Assembly: GCA_051883555.1 (NCBI GenBank)
Contig: JBJETY010000060.1
Span: 1-5,308 of the forward strand
Length of the DNA stretch: 5,308 nucleotides
Direction of reading: 5' to 3'
DNA from: CAG-917 sp051883555
GTDB lineage: Bacteria; Bacillota; Clostridia; Christensenellales; CAG-917
The notes under the pieces are model-generated. The model was not told the DNA's origin. It did no database searches and saw nothing but the letters and a program-made list of their open reading frames with translations. Positions within the stretch are counted from its first letter, which is position 1, and each line of letters begins with the position of its first letter. The position numbers and the translations under genes were made by a program. Shown piece by piece: positions 1-5,308 of this stretch.

Positions 1-1
1 A

Positions 2-1822
2 AAATACGGCTGGTTGTTGGCTTTCGGGCTATATCTTGCCGTATACGTAACAATCGGTTACGACGTTATAATTAAAGCCGTAAAGAATATTTTTCACGGA
101 CAAGTTCTTGACGAAAATTTCCTTATGGTGATAGCTACGTTCGGTGCGTTCGGACTTGCAATATACAACGGAGTAAACGGATTCGAAGCAGAAGGTTTTG
201 ACGAGGGTTGCGCCGTATTATTGTTCTATCAGGTCGGCGAATGGTTTCAATCGTACGCCGTCGGAAAATCCAGAAAAAATATTTCTTCGCTTATGGATAT
301 CCGCCCCGACTACGCTAATCTTTTGACAGACGGCAAATTGGAAATCGTCAGTCCTGATACCGTAAACGTCGGCGACGTAATCGTCGTAAAACCGGGCGAA
401 AAGATTCCGCTTGACGGAATCGTCGTCAGCGGCAATTCAACTATTGACGCAAAAGCACTGACGGGCGAATCTTTACCGTCGGAAGTCGATACGGGTTGCA
501 ACGTAATAAGCGGAACAGTCAATTTAAGCAATACGATTGAAGTTAAAGTCGAAAAAGCTTTTTACGACTCAACCGTTTCAAAAATTCTCGACCTGGTCGA
601 AAATGCGTCGGCTCAAAAAGCAAAAGCGGAGAATTTTATCACAAAATTTTCAAAATACTACACTCCTATCGTCGTAGTAGCGGCTATACTTCTTGCCCTT
701 ATACCTAGTTTAATCACAAAAGAACCGTCCGTTTGGATATACAGAGCTCTGTCGTTTTTGGTAGTGTCCTGTCCGTGCGCTCTTGTGATTTCCATTCCGT
801 TGTCGTTCTTTGCCGGAATAGGCGGCGCTTCGCGATGCGGAATATTGATAAAAGGCGGTAACTACCTTGAAAAATTAAGCAAAGGAAACATATTCGTTTT
901 CGACAAAACGGGAACTATTACAAAAGGCAATTTTAAGGTTACGAAAGTTTTTCCTGAAGAGAACCGCGACGAGATATTAAAACTTGCGGCTATTGCCGAA
1001 AAAGGCTCTAACCACCCTATTGCAAAATCCATCATATCAGAGTACGGAAACGTGCCGTCCGAAAATTTTACAATAGAAGACGTTTCAGGTTATGGAATCG
1101 TCGCAAAAAGCGATTATACGATATACTGCGGCAATGAAAAACTTATGAAAAAATTCGGCGTTGAATATGAAAAAACCGTCGACTACGGCACGGCGGTATA
1201 CGTTGCAAAAGACAGAAAATTTATCGGCGCGATTTTAATTAACGATGAAATAAAATCGGATAGCAAAGAAGCAATTTCGCTTCTCAATGACGGCGGCACA
1301 AAAACCGTTATGCTGACAGGTGATAACGACGTCATCGCCGCAAACGTTGCAAATCAAGTAGGTCTTAGCGACTATAAAGCGTCGCTTCTTCCTCAGGACA
1401 AAGTAAACGAAGTGGAAAAATTATTGGACGAAAAGAAAAATTCAGACGTATTGTGCTTTGTGGGCGACGGTATAAACGACGCACCTGCCCTTATCCGCTC
1501 CGACGTCGGCATAGCTATGGGCGGTATCGGCTCTGACGCCGCGATAGAAGCCGCAGACGTAATCTTAATGCAAGACGACTTAAAAAGCATATGCGTTGCG
1601 CAAAAAATCGCAAAGAAGACAATGCGTATTGTGTTCGAGAATATAATCTTTGCTCTCGGAATCAAACTTATAATTCTTATTTTGTCTGCACTTGGCATAA
1701 CGAATATGTGGGTTGCAGTTTTCGGGGACGTCGGAGTTGCGGTTATTGCAATTCTGAACGCAATGCGTGCGGCAAAAATCAAAAACAAAAAGCCGCAACC
1801 ATTGCCGCTAAGTACTTTGTAG
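2..1822 (+). CDS. cadA: Heavy-metal-translocating P1B-2 type ATPase (Zn2+/Cd2+/Pb2+ exporter), 5' end outside the window
   Basis: An integral membrane pump that uses ATP to export soft divalent metals from the cytoplasm. The frame is open to the left edge, so TTG at 14 is an internal codon, not a credible start. The missing part should hold the first membrane helix and probably an N-terminal metal-binding domain. Counting from that TTG as residue 1, I see the actuator TGES loop (150-153), a membrane helix (about 218-234), the CPC metal site (253-255) in the next helix, the phosphorylation motif DKTGT (297-301), the P1B HP motif (334-335), the hinge GDGINDAP (484-491), and two final helices. 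Lys551 and Asp572 (in GDVGVAV) in those last helices are the family markers of the Zn/Cd/Pb group, as opposed to copper pumps. No C-terminal metal-binding extension is present. Catalytic residues are intact, so the gene should be functional. The exact metal cannot be decided from sequence; zntA or zosA-type names would fit equally well. Confidence 0.95.
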   Translation, partial: KYGWLLAFGLYLAVYVTIGYDVIIKAVKNIFHGQVLDENFLMVIATFGAFGLAIYNGVNGFEAEGFDEGCAVLLFYQVGEWFQSYAVGKSRKNISSLMDIRPDYANLLTDGKLEIVSPDTVNVGDVIVVKPGEKIPLDGIVVSGNSTIDAKALTGESLPSEVDTGCNVISGTVNLSNTIEVKVEKAFYDSTVSKILDLVENASAQKAKAENFITKFSKYYTPIVVVAAILLALIPSLITKEPSVWIYRALSFLVVSCPCALVISIPLSFFAGIGGASRCGILIKGGNYLEKLSKGNIFVFDKTGTITKGNFKVTKVFPEENRDEILKLAAIAEKGSNHPIAKSIISEYGNVPSENFTIEDVSGYGIVAKSDYTIYCGNEKLMKKFGVEYEKTVDYGTAVYVAKDRKFIGAILINDEIKSDSKEAISLLNDGGTKTVMLTGDNDVIAANVANQVGLSDYKASLLPQDKVNEVEKLLDEKKNSDVLCFVGDGINDAPALIRSDVGIAMGGIGSDAAIEAADVILMQDDLKSICVAQKIAKKTMRIVFENIIFALGIKLIILILSALGITNMWVAVFGDVGVAVIAILNAMRAAKIKNKKPQPLPLSTL

Positions 1823-2060
1823 GTTTAACGTTAAAATTTAGCCATAAACTTAGCTACCTATGCGGCTGAAATATTTTGCAACTTTAAACCGTTACCTTGT
1901 GCAAACCTTTAAAACGTAAACTATATAGTTAAAAACGTTTTAAAGCACAATTTAAACGTTAGCTATATCTGCGTACGCAAATTTAAACTAACGGTAAAAA
2001 TTAACGCTAAACGCAATTTCTATTTTAAACAGTTTGCGTTAAAATAATCGGCATTAAAAC
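1823..2060. other. AT-rich intergenic region with many short inverted repeats, no gene seen
   Basis: This 238-bp stretch lies between the ATPase stop codon and the shared terminator. I see no convincing coding frame, tRNA or promoter-driven gene. It is rich in TTTAAAC/GTTTAAA-like words. It starts with the 12-bp palindrome TTTAACGTTAAA (1824-1835). An imperfect hairpin follows, with AGCC (1840-1843) pairing GGCT (1864-1867) and flanking A/T pairs ending in TTTT. That hairpin could be a weak first terminator for the ATPase. Further structures are an 11-bp inverted repeat (1907-1945), the palindrome TGCGTACGCA (1970-1979), and TTAACGC (2001-2007) facing GCGTTAA (2036-2042). Two loosely similar segments starting AAACTTAGCTA (1846) and AAACGTTAGCTA (1954) suggest old local duplication. 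Function unknown. Confidence 0.6.
1907..1945. repeat. 11-bp perfect inverted repeat around a 12-bp palindrome
   Basis: CTTTAAAACGT (1907-1917) is the exact reverse complement of ACGTTTTAAAG (1935-1945). The 17-bp interior contains the perfect palindrome AACTATATAGTT (1919-1930). The outer flanks TGTGC (1899 onward) and GCACA (to about 1949) extend the symmetry with a small bulge. No T-run follows on either strand, so it is not a classical terminator. It could be a protein-binding site, an RNA 3' end structure or a remnant of a small mobile element. Confidence 0.6.
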
Positions 2061-2090
2061 AAAAAGACAATACGCCGTATTGTCTTTTTT
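2061..2090. terminator. Bidirectional intrinsic terminator shared by the two convergent genes
   Basis: AAAAAGACAATACG (2061-2074) is perfectly complementary to CGTATTGTCTTTTT (2076-2089), with one central base, so the real loop is about 3 nt. On the plus strand the stem is followed by a T-run. On the minus strand the complement of the A-run gives TCTTTTTGTTTT. It therefore suits both the plus-strand ATPase and the minus-strand gene ending at 2089. The TAA stop of the minus-strand gene (complement of 2089-2091) touches the base of the stem. Confidence 0.88.
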
Positions 2091-3780
2091 ATCGTTTATC
2101 TTTCTCACCGTTTAAACCTATTGAACCGCCGTTATCCGACTTACTCTCGTTTTGCTCCGTTATGCTCTCCCGTTTAAACGTTCCGCTAAGAACAGAATTA
2201 ATATTATACTCTTTTCTTATAAACTGTCCGCCCCATATTGCAGATTCGTCAATATCGAAATTGACGTTTTTTCCTTTCGGAAGAGTATATCTTCTCGCCG
2301 CCTCCTCATGCGACAGACGAATAATTTCCGCGGTACGCCTTTTACTCTTTTTCTTGGCTTTGGTTGCCTTCCGTTTTGTCGGCGAATCCGTCTTTTCGTC
2401 TTTAACTTTATTCTCAGTCTGCAATTCGGCTTCTTGCTTAACGTCTATATCTTTTTTGGTCAATGCGTCGGACGCTTGGGCCGCCGTGTCTGTTTTTTCG
2501 TTTATCGGCTTATCCTTATCTTTTAAGGTATTTGCGTTGTTTATAGGCTTAACTTTACCTTTTAAAGCATTTGCATCCACCGATTTTTCTTCTTTTTTAT
2601 TCTCTGTATTTTCTGAATATTCTTCAGAATGCAAATCGACTTTATCTAAACGTTTTGGCTTTTCCGATTTCGTTTTTTGCGGTTTTTCATTCGTTTTTTC
2701 CGCAGCGGCTTCATTTTTTTGAGGTTGCAACTCCCCGTTTAAAACTTCTCCCTTAATCGGTACGGCTATTTCAGCCTTAAACTCTGAAAAAGTATTAGGC
2801 ATATTAAAACTGCCGCCGACAAGCGAAGTCCCCCAAATCTGCGACTCGTCGATATCCATCGGAGTAAACGGCTTTCCGCTCGGCTTTGTATACTTAAACT
2901 TTTGCGGTCTTCTAGGCTTAATAGGTTTTACACTGCGTTCAACGCTTTTTGTCTCTGTTCCCTTACCCGTTTCGTTATGCTGAACAAACGACTGAATATT
3001 TAACTTTTCGCTTTCAAACGCCGACGGCAAAGCGCGACCTTTAAAATCAAGCGAAGTACCCCATATCTGCGACTCGTCAATTTCTTTAGCGACAAACGGC
3101 TTTCCGCTCGGCTTTGTATACTTAACGTTTAAAGGCTTCGGCGATTTTTTGATTGGCTTAACCTTTTTCGGCTTGCCGAAGTCTTCGGCCATAAGACGGC
3201 TGAACAGTTTATCCAGCTTGTCTTCAATTCCGAGTCCGTCGCCGGGAACGCTCGACAATTCGTCGATATCTTCTCCGCCCGTGGCTATCGTCATACTCGG
3301 ATAATATGCCTTTGTAATGTTTTCGACGTTGTTTTTAAAACGGTTACTGTCGATAATTCCGCTTACGGATAAATCGTCGTACCACGCTTTATGATGCAAC
3401 GAATTAAACTCTCTCTTATATTGAACGGCCCTTTCTTCGTCACTCAATCCGTCGTCGATAGGGATAGATTTTTCTTTAACGGGCGAAACGATAACGGCAC
3501 TTGCGCCAAAACCGCCTGCAATCGCACGCATACCCCCGCCGAAAATTTCATTTCTCGATTGACTGCGTAAAAATCGTCTTTGTGCCGCTTCTTCTTCGTC
3601 TTTTTCTCTTTGCAGCGCTTCTTTATGCTCTTCATTCCACTCGGAATTTAAAGTCAAAACGCCTCTTAAAAATTTATGCAGCTTTGGGCTTGACTCCGCT
3701 TTGATTTTATCTCTGTCCTGACAGCATGAAAAAGCATCGTCGACGATGATTTCAACTTTTTCAAGTTCATTCAATTTCAT
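2089..3780 (-). CDS. Hypothetical 563-residue low-complexity protein with three DIDESxIWG modules
   Basis: I do not recognise this as any named family. The ATG start is well supported: AGGAGG lies 4 nt upstream and promoter candidates lie just beyond. There is no signal peptide and no clear membrane helix; a short Gly-rich hydrophobic patch (about 80-100) is too weak for one. Residues 1-75 are helical and charged, with adjacent Cys19-Cys20. Residues 110-200 look partly ordered, with aromatic residues and clustered acidic side chains. Two near-identical modules follow (207-257 and 284-333), each running VKPIK, KYTKPSGKPF, then an acidic-hydrophobic core ending ESQIWGTSL and a final P..F. Residues 335-482 are a Lys/Glu/Asn/Thr linker, probably disordered, with a 13-residue tandem repeat (402-427) and a strongly basic stretch (about 469-482). 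A third, diverged module spans 496-535. The tail is polar. The build suggests a flexible cytoplasmic scaffold with three copies of a short docking motif; this is inference. It lies downstream of another repetitive charged protein on the same strand and may be co-expressed with it. Confidence 0.9.
   Translation of the reverse strand: MKLNELEKVEIIVDDAFSCCQDRDKIKAESSPKLHKFLRGVLTLNSEWNEEHKEALQREKDEEEAAQRRFLRSQSRNEIFGGGMRAIAGGFGASAVIVSPVKEKSIPIDDGLSDEERAVQYKREFNSLHHKAWYDDLSVSGIIDSNRFKNNVENITKAYYPSMTIATGGEDIDELSSVPGDGLGIEDKLDKLFSRLMAEDFGKPKKVKPIKKSPKPLNVKYTKPSGKPFVAKEIDESQIWGTSLDFKGRALPSAFESEKLNIQSFVQHNETGKGTETKSVERSVKPIKPRRPQKFKYTKPSGKPFTPMDIDESQIWGTSLVGGSFNMPNTFSEFKAEIAVPIKGEVLNGELQPQKNEAAAEKTNEKPQKTKSEKPKRLDKVDLHSEEYSENTENKKEEKSVDANALKGKVKPINNANTLKDKDKPINEKTDTAAQASDALTKKDIDVKQEAELQTENKVKDEKTDSPTKRKATKAKKKSKRRTAEIIRLSHEEAARRYTLPKGKNVNFDIDESAIWGGQFIRKEYNINSVLSGTFKRESITEQNESKSDNGGSIGLNGEKDKR
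2176..2295 (-). repeat. Module copy 3, diverged, inside the 563-residue protein (residues 496-535)
   Basis: The copy reads RRYTLPKGKNVNF, then DIDESAIWGG (509-518) and ends near SGTF (532-535). Relative to copies 1 and 2 it has lost one residue in the basic half and gained about four after IWG. The DIDES.IWG core is unchanged, including the single Trp, which points to selection on that core. Confidence 0.85.
2500..2577 (-). repeat. 39-bp in-frame tandem duplication (13 residues x 2)
   Basis: Residues 402-414 (DANALKGKVKPIN) and 415-427 (NANTLKDKDKPIN) are adjacent copies of one 39-bp unit, clearly similar at DNA level. The unit length keeps the reading frame. It sits in the charged linker between modules 2 and 3 and again contains a KPI motif like those that open modules 1 and 2. 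Confidence 0.8.
2782..2931 (-). repeat. Module copy 2 inside the 563-residue protein (residues 284-333)
   Basis: This segment encodes VKPIK, KYTKPSGKPF (296-305), DIDESQIWGTSL (309-320) and MPNTF (327-331). The KYTKPSGKPF and DESQIWGTSL blocks are identical to copy 1, while the residues between and after them differ. That pattern fits duplication followed by drift outside a constrained core. Confidence 0.92.
3010..3162 (-). repeat. Module copy 1 inside the 563-residue protein (residues 207-257)
   Basis: This segment encodes VKPIK, then KYTKPSGKPF (220-229), EIDESQIWGTSL (233-244) and a final LPSAF (251-255). It aligns without gaps to copy 2 from residue 219 onward, at an offset of 76 residues. 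At DNA level 3094-3125 is identical to 2866-2897 over 32 bases. Confidence 0.92.
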
Positions 3781-3784
3781 ACTG

Positions 3785-3790
3785 CCTCCT
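3785..3790 (-). promoter_or_regulatory. Strong Shine-Dalgarno site AGGAGG for the 563-residue gene
   Basis: The minus strand reads AGGAGG, then CAGT, then ATG. The match to the 16S rRNA tail is full, with a short 4-nt spacer, and it fixes the start at 3780. Confidence 0.9.
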
Positions 3791-3815
3791 GCATTTTGTC
3801 TGAACGCCGCGATTT

Positions 3816-3843
3816 ATTTTACCACGCTCTAAAAAACGTTCAA
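3816..3843 (-). promoter_or_regulatory. Candidate sigma-A promoter for the 563-residue gene
   Basis: On the minus strand TTGAAC (3838-3843) and TAAAAT (3816-3821) are separated by 16 bp. They resemble the -35 and -10 consensus at four and five of six positions. Transcription would begin near 3809, giving a leader of about 30 nt that includes the ribosome binding site. Confidence 0.5.
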
Positions 3844-3845
3844 CT

Positions 3846-3854
3846 ATTATATCA
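3846..3854 (-). promoter_or_regulatory. Candidate extended -10 promoter TGATATAAT
   Basis: The minus strand carries a perfect TATAAT (3846-3851) preceded by TG at the extended -10 position. No good -35 box lies 16-18 bp upstream. It could be a second start site, or an activator-dependent one, given the direct repeats just upstream at 3877-3910. Confidence 0.45.
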
Positions 3855-3865
3855 ATTCTATATTC

Positions 3866-3919
3866 AATTTGCGTTGCGAAATACTGCAACTTACGATACG
3901 AAATACTGCACCGCAAATT
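3866..3919. repeat. 8-bp inverted repeat enclosing the direct repeats, overlapping a stop codon
   Basis: AATTTGCG (3866-3873) and CGCAAATT (3912-3919) are perfect inverted repeats about 38 bp apart. The right arm overlaps the TAA stop (complement of 3918-3920) of the upstream minus-strand gene. No T-run follows, so it is not a standard terminator. A smaller GTTGC/GCAAC hairpin is nested near 3874-3890. Confidence 0.5.
3877..3910. repeat. 12-bp direct repeat with 22-bp period, possible operator
   Basis: CGAAATACTGCA occurs at 3877-3888 and exactly again at 3899-3910. The 22-bp period is close to two DNA turns, so both copies face the same side of the helix. They lie just upstream of the two promoter candidates for the 563-residue gene, a reasonable place for a regulator to bind. 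No regulator is identified. Confidence 0.55.
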
Positions 3920-5308
3920 AGATTTTTACGTAGTCGCCGTCCTCGTTGAAGTAACCGTACGGAATAAACAAATCCCCGTCATAATATCCGTTGTCGTGCC
4001 AAACGTCTTCTTCGTCGTAATAGCCGTAATCGATCCATCTGCCGTTGACGTCAAAATATCCGTTATAAACTTCGCCGTCGGAATCGACCCATTGCTTTTC
4101 TTCGTTGTAATGTCCGTCGCCGTCGTCATATCCGATATCGATTGTAAATCCGCCGTCGATAGCGCGTTCTCTCGCTTCGATTTCGCTGTCAGAGTCGTCA
4201 AGGCTCGGCACGTCTACGCCACTACCGTCAATCTCTTCGTCTGCGCTGTCCTCATCGCTTTCTTCGTTATCCGTTGCAAAATCTTCCGTTCTTTCAATCT
4301 CTTCACCGTCAACTGCAGATAATGAGTTTTCCGACTCCGTTTCCGTCTGCGATTCAAATAAAACTAAGTCTACATCAGACAATGCGTTATCTTCATCGCT
4401 TAGTGCCTCGTTTTGGCTATCCGCTTCATCGTCCGCATTTTCGCTCATATCGTTAAGCGCCGCAACGGAACTATTTTTAGACTTTTTAGATTTATGCTTT
4501 TCTTCTTTTTCCTTAATCTTTTCTGCTTTTTTAATTTCTTTAACTTTCTTTTTATTGTTCTCCGAAAAAGTGTCTTCTATCTCGTCTACCGATTCCGACA
4601 ATACAGGCGTTTCTTCAATCGTCTTTCCGTATGGTTGTTCCAAGTCGTCTAAAGGCTTATTTTCAGCGTACGCACCGATTGCAGGGTTTTTTACGACCTC
4701 TTGTTTAAGCGTGCCGTCCGACTCGATATACGTCTCGGCATAAACTGCCGACTCGACTTCTTCTTCGATTTCCGCAGGTAAAAACTCGTCGTAATATGCT
4801 ACCGCCTCAACGACCTTACCGGCATTAGGCGGCAAAACGACAACCTTTTCTTCGGTTTTCGATTGTAACGAAGAATCTTGTGCCTGCTTTAAAATATTTT
4901 CCGTCTCTTTCGCTTTCTTTAAAGAGAGTTCATATTCAAACTCTAGCCTTGCTTTCTCTTTGGCATAAAGCTTTTCAAGTTCGGCTCTTTCTTCTTCCGC
5001 CTTTCTAATCTTTTCCGCTTCAAGTCTAGCTCGTTCTTCAATCGCTTTCAATTCTTCCTCTTCTTTACGTTTTTTCTCAAAAGCGATTCTTTCTTCAAAT
5101 TCAAGCTGTTCAATTTCAAGAGCCAATGCGTCAAGTTCAATTAAATAATTTATCCTTTCTTTCAAGGCAGGAATAAGTTTATACAGACACAAAGCGCGTT
5201 TTTCCGCTTCAGTCTTTTTTACAAACGCTTCAAGCTGAGAAATTACGAATTTCTCTTCCTCAGCCGCTCTGGCTTTTTTCTTAGCCGCTTCGAATTCTTT
5301 TAAAATTT
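3918..5308 (-). CDS. Hypothetical coiled-coil acidic protein with C-terminal Gly/aromatic repeats, 5' end outside the window
   Basis: I do not recognise a named family. The frame stays open to the right edge for 38 codons beyond a TTG at 5192, so the true start is off-window; 462 residues are visible. Numbering from that TTG, the off-edge part through residue 105 is Lys/Glu/Arg/Ala-rich with heptad-like spacing, a long coiled coil. Residues 106-210 are a mixed, mainly acidic linker. Residues 213-239 form a lysine island. Residues 248-338 are Asp/Glu/Ser-dominated and probably disordered. Residues 351-424 are rich in Gly, Tyr, Trp, Phe and Asp, and from 378 break into four units of 11-12 residues such as GYFDVNGRWIDY and GYYDEEDVWHDN. 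No membrane helix is visible. Coiled coil plus acidic region plus aromatic-glycine box is the build of mycoplasma EAGR-box cytoskeletal proteins; the resemblance is mine by eye and homology is unproven. The gene precedes the 563-residue gene on the same strand with a 137-bp gap and no clear terminator between. Confidence 0.88.
   Translation of the reverse strand, partial: ILKEFEAAKKKARAAEEEKFVISQLEAFVKKTEAEKRALCLYKLIPALKERINYLIELDALALEIEQLEFEERIAFEKKRKEEEELKAIEERARLEAEKIRKAEEERAELEKLYAKEKARLEFEYELSLKKAKETENILKQAQDSSLQSKTEEKVVVLPPNAGKVVEAVAYYDEFLPAEIEEEVESAVYAETYIESDGTLKQEVVKNPAIGAYAENKPLDDLEQPYGKTIEETPVLSESVDEIEDTFSENNKKKVKEIKKAEKIKEKEEKHKSKKSKNSSVAALNDMSENADDEADSQNEALSDEDNALSDVDLVLFESQTETESENSLSAVDGEEIERTEDFATDNEESDEDSADEEIDGSGVDVPSLDDSDSEIEARERAIDGGFTIDIGYDDGDGHYNEEKQWVDSDGEVYNGYFDVNGRWIDYGYYDEEDVWHDNGYYDGDLFIPYGYFNEDGDYVKI
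3921..4061 (-). repeat. Four tandem Gly/aromatic units of about 12 residues, EAGR-like
   Basis: Residues 378-424 divide into GYFDVNGRWIDY, GYYDEEDVWHDN, GYYDGDLFIPY and GYFNEDGDYVKI. Each opens with Gly-Tyr-aromatic-Asp/Asn and holds a further aromatic residue about seven to eight positions in. A looser unit, GHYNEEKQWVDS, lies just before. The array ends exactly at the C-terminus, as if it were a terminal binding domain. Confidence 0.8.

Noticed and set aside
14..16. TTG at 14 as the start of the ATPase
   Set aside because: The frame is open upstream to the window edge, and the visible protein begins inside a region that this family has after its first membrane helix. The gene is cut by the window.
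1393..1788. 131-codon minus-strand open frame inside the ATPase
   Set aside because: It lies fully antisense to the conserved hinge motif and last membrane helices of the ATPase, and has no start signals.
1823..2060. Integron attC site or CRISPR array
   Set aside because: GTTTAAC-like words and palindromes occur, but no paired attC cores with proper spacing and no regular repeat-spacer pattern were found.
2162..2722. 186-codon plus-strand open frame opposite the 563-residue gene
   Set aside because: Its Phe/Ser/Leu-rich translation is the expected mirror of a Lys/Glu-rich gene on the other strand. The minus-strand reading has a strong ribosome binding site and repeated conserved modules.
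3781..3917. Riboswitch or intrinsic terminator in the gap between the minus-strand genes
   Set aside because: No known aptamer pattern was seen, and the inverted repeat at 3866-3919 lacks a following T-run.
3996..4322. Plus-strand open frame opposite the acidic protein, with hydrophobic stretches
   Set aside because: The apparent hydrophobicity comes from reading Asp/Glu codons in reverse; there is no ribosome binding site or independent support.
5190..5192. TTG at 5192 as the start of the coiled-coil protein
   Set aside because: The frame continues for 38 more codons of the same Lys/Glu coiled-coil character to the edge, and no Shine-Dalgarno site precedes the TTG.
2089..5308. Mollicutes origin with TGA read as Trp
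   Set aside because: The mycoplasma-like C-terminal repeats raised the idea, but all Trp codons seen are TGG and base composition is less AT-rich than typical mycoplasma DNA.

Overview
The window looks like a chromosomal segment from a low-to-moderate GC Firmicute, most likely an uncultured clostridial lineage. This is inferred from the clostridial-style P1B ATPase, the AGGAGG ribosome binding site and the Lys/Glu-rich proteins. All visible Trp codons are TGG and the long frames contain no in-frame TGA, so the standard bacterial code fits. Species-level placement is not possible from the sequence alone.

Layout: a plus-strand gene (2-1822) runs in from the left edge without its start. It encodes most of a P1B-2 type (Zn2+/Cd2+/Pb2+) heavy-metal-exporting ATPase, with every catalytic motif intact. 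It is followed by 238 bp of AT-rich non-coding DNA full of short inverted repeats (1823-2060), then a strong bidirectional terminator hairpin (2061-2090). That hairpin is shared with the convergent minus-strand gene.

The right two thirds holds two minus-strand genes. The upstream one (3918-5308) enters from the right edge without its start. It encodes a coiled-coil protein with a lysine island, a long acidic Ser/Asp/Glu region and a C-terminal array of about 12-residue Gly/aromatic repeats. After a 137-bp gap with direct and inverted repeats and promoter candidates, the second gene (2089-3780) encodes a 563-residue, mostly low-complexity protein. It carries three copies of a conserved module centred on DIDESxIWG. 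Neither protein shows a signal peptide or membrane span, so both look cytoplasmic, although the first residues of the upstream protein are off-window.

The ATPase is a familiar metal-homeostasis enzyme and is probably functionally unrelated to its convergent neighbours. The two minus-strand proteins match no enzyme family I recognise. Their modular, repetitive, charged build suggests intracellular scaffold or cytoskeleton-like proteins. The C-terminal repeats of the upstream protein recall the EAGR boxes of mycoplasma terminal-organelle proteins. This pair is the best candidate here for something undescribed.
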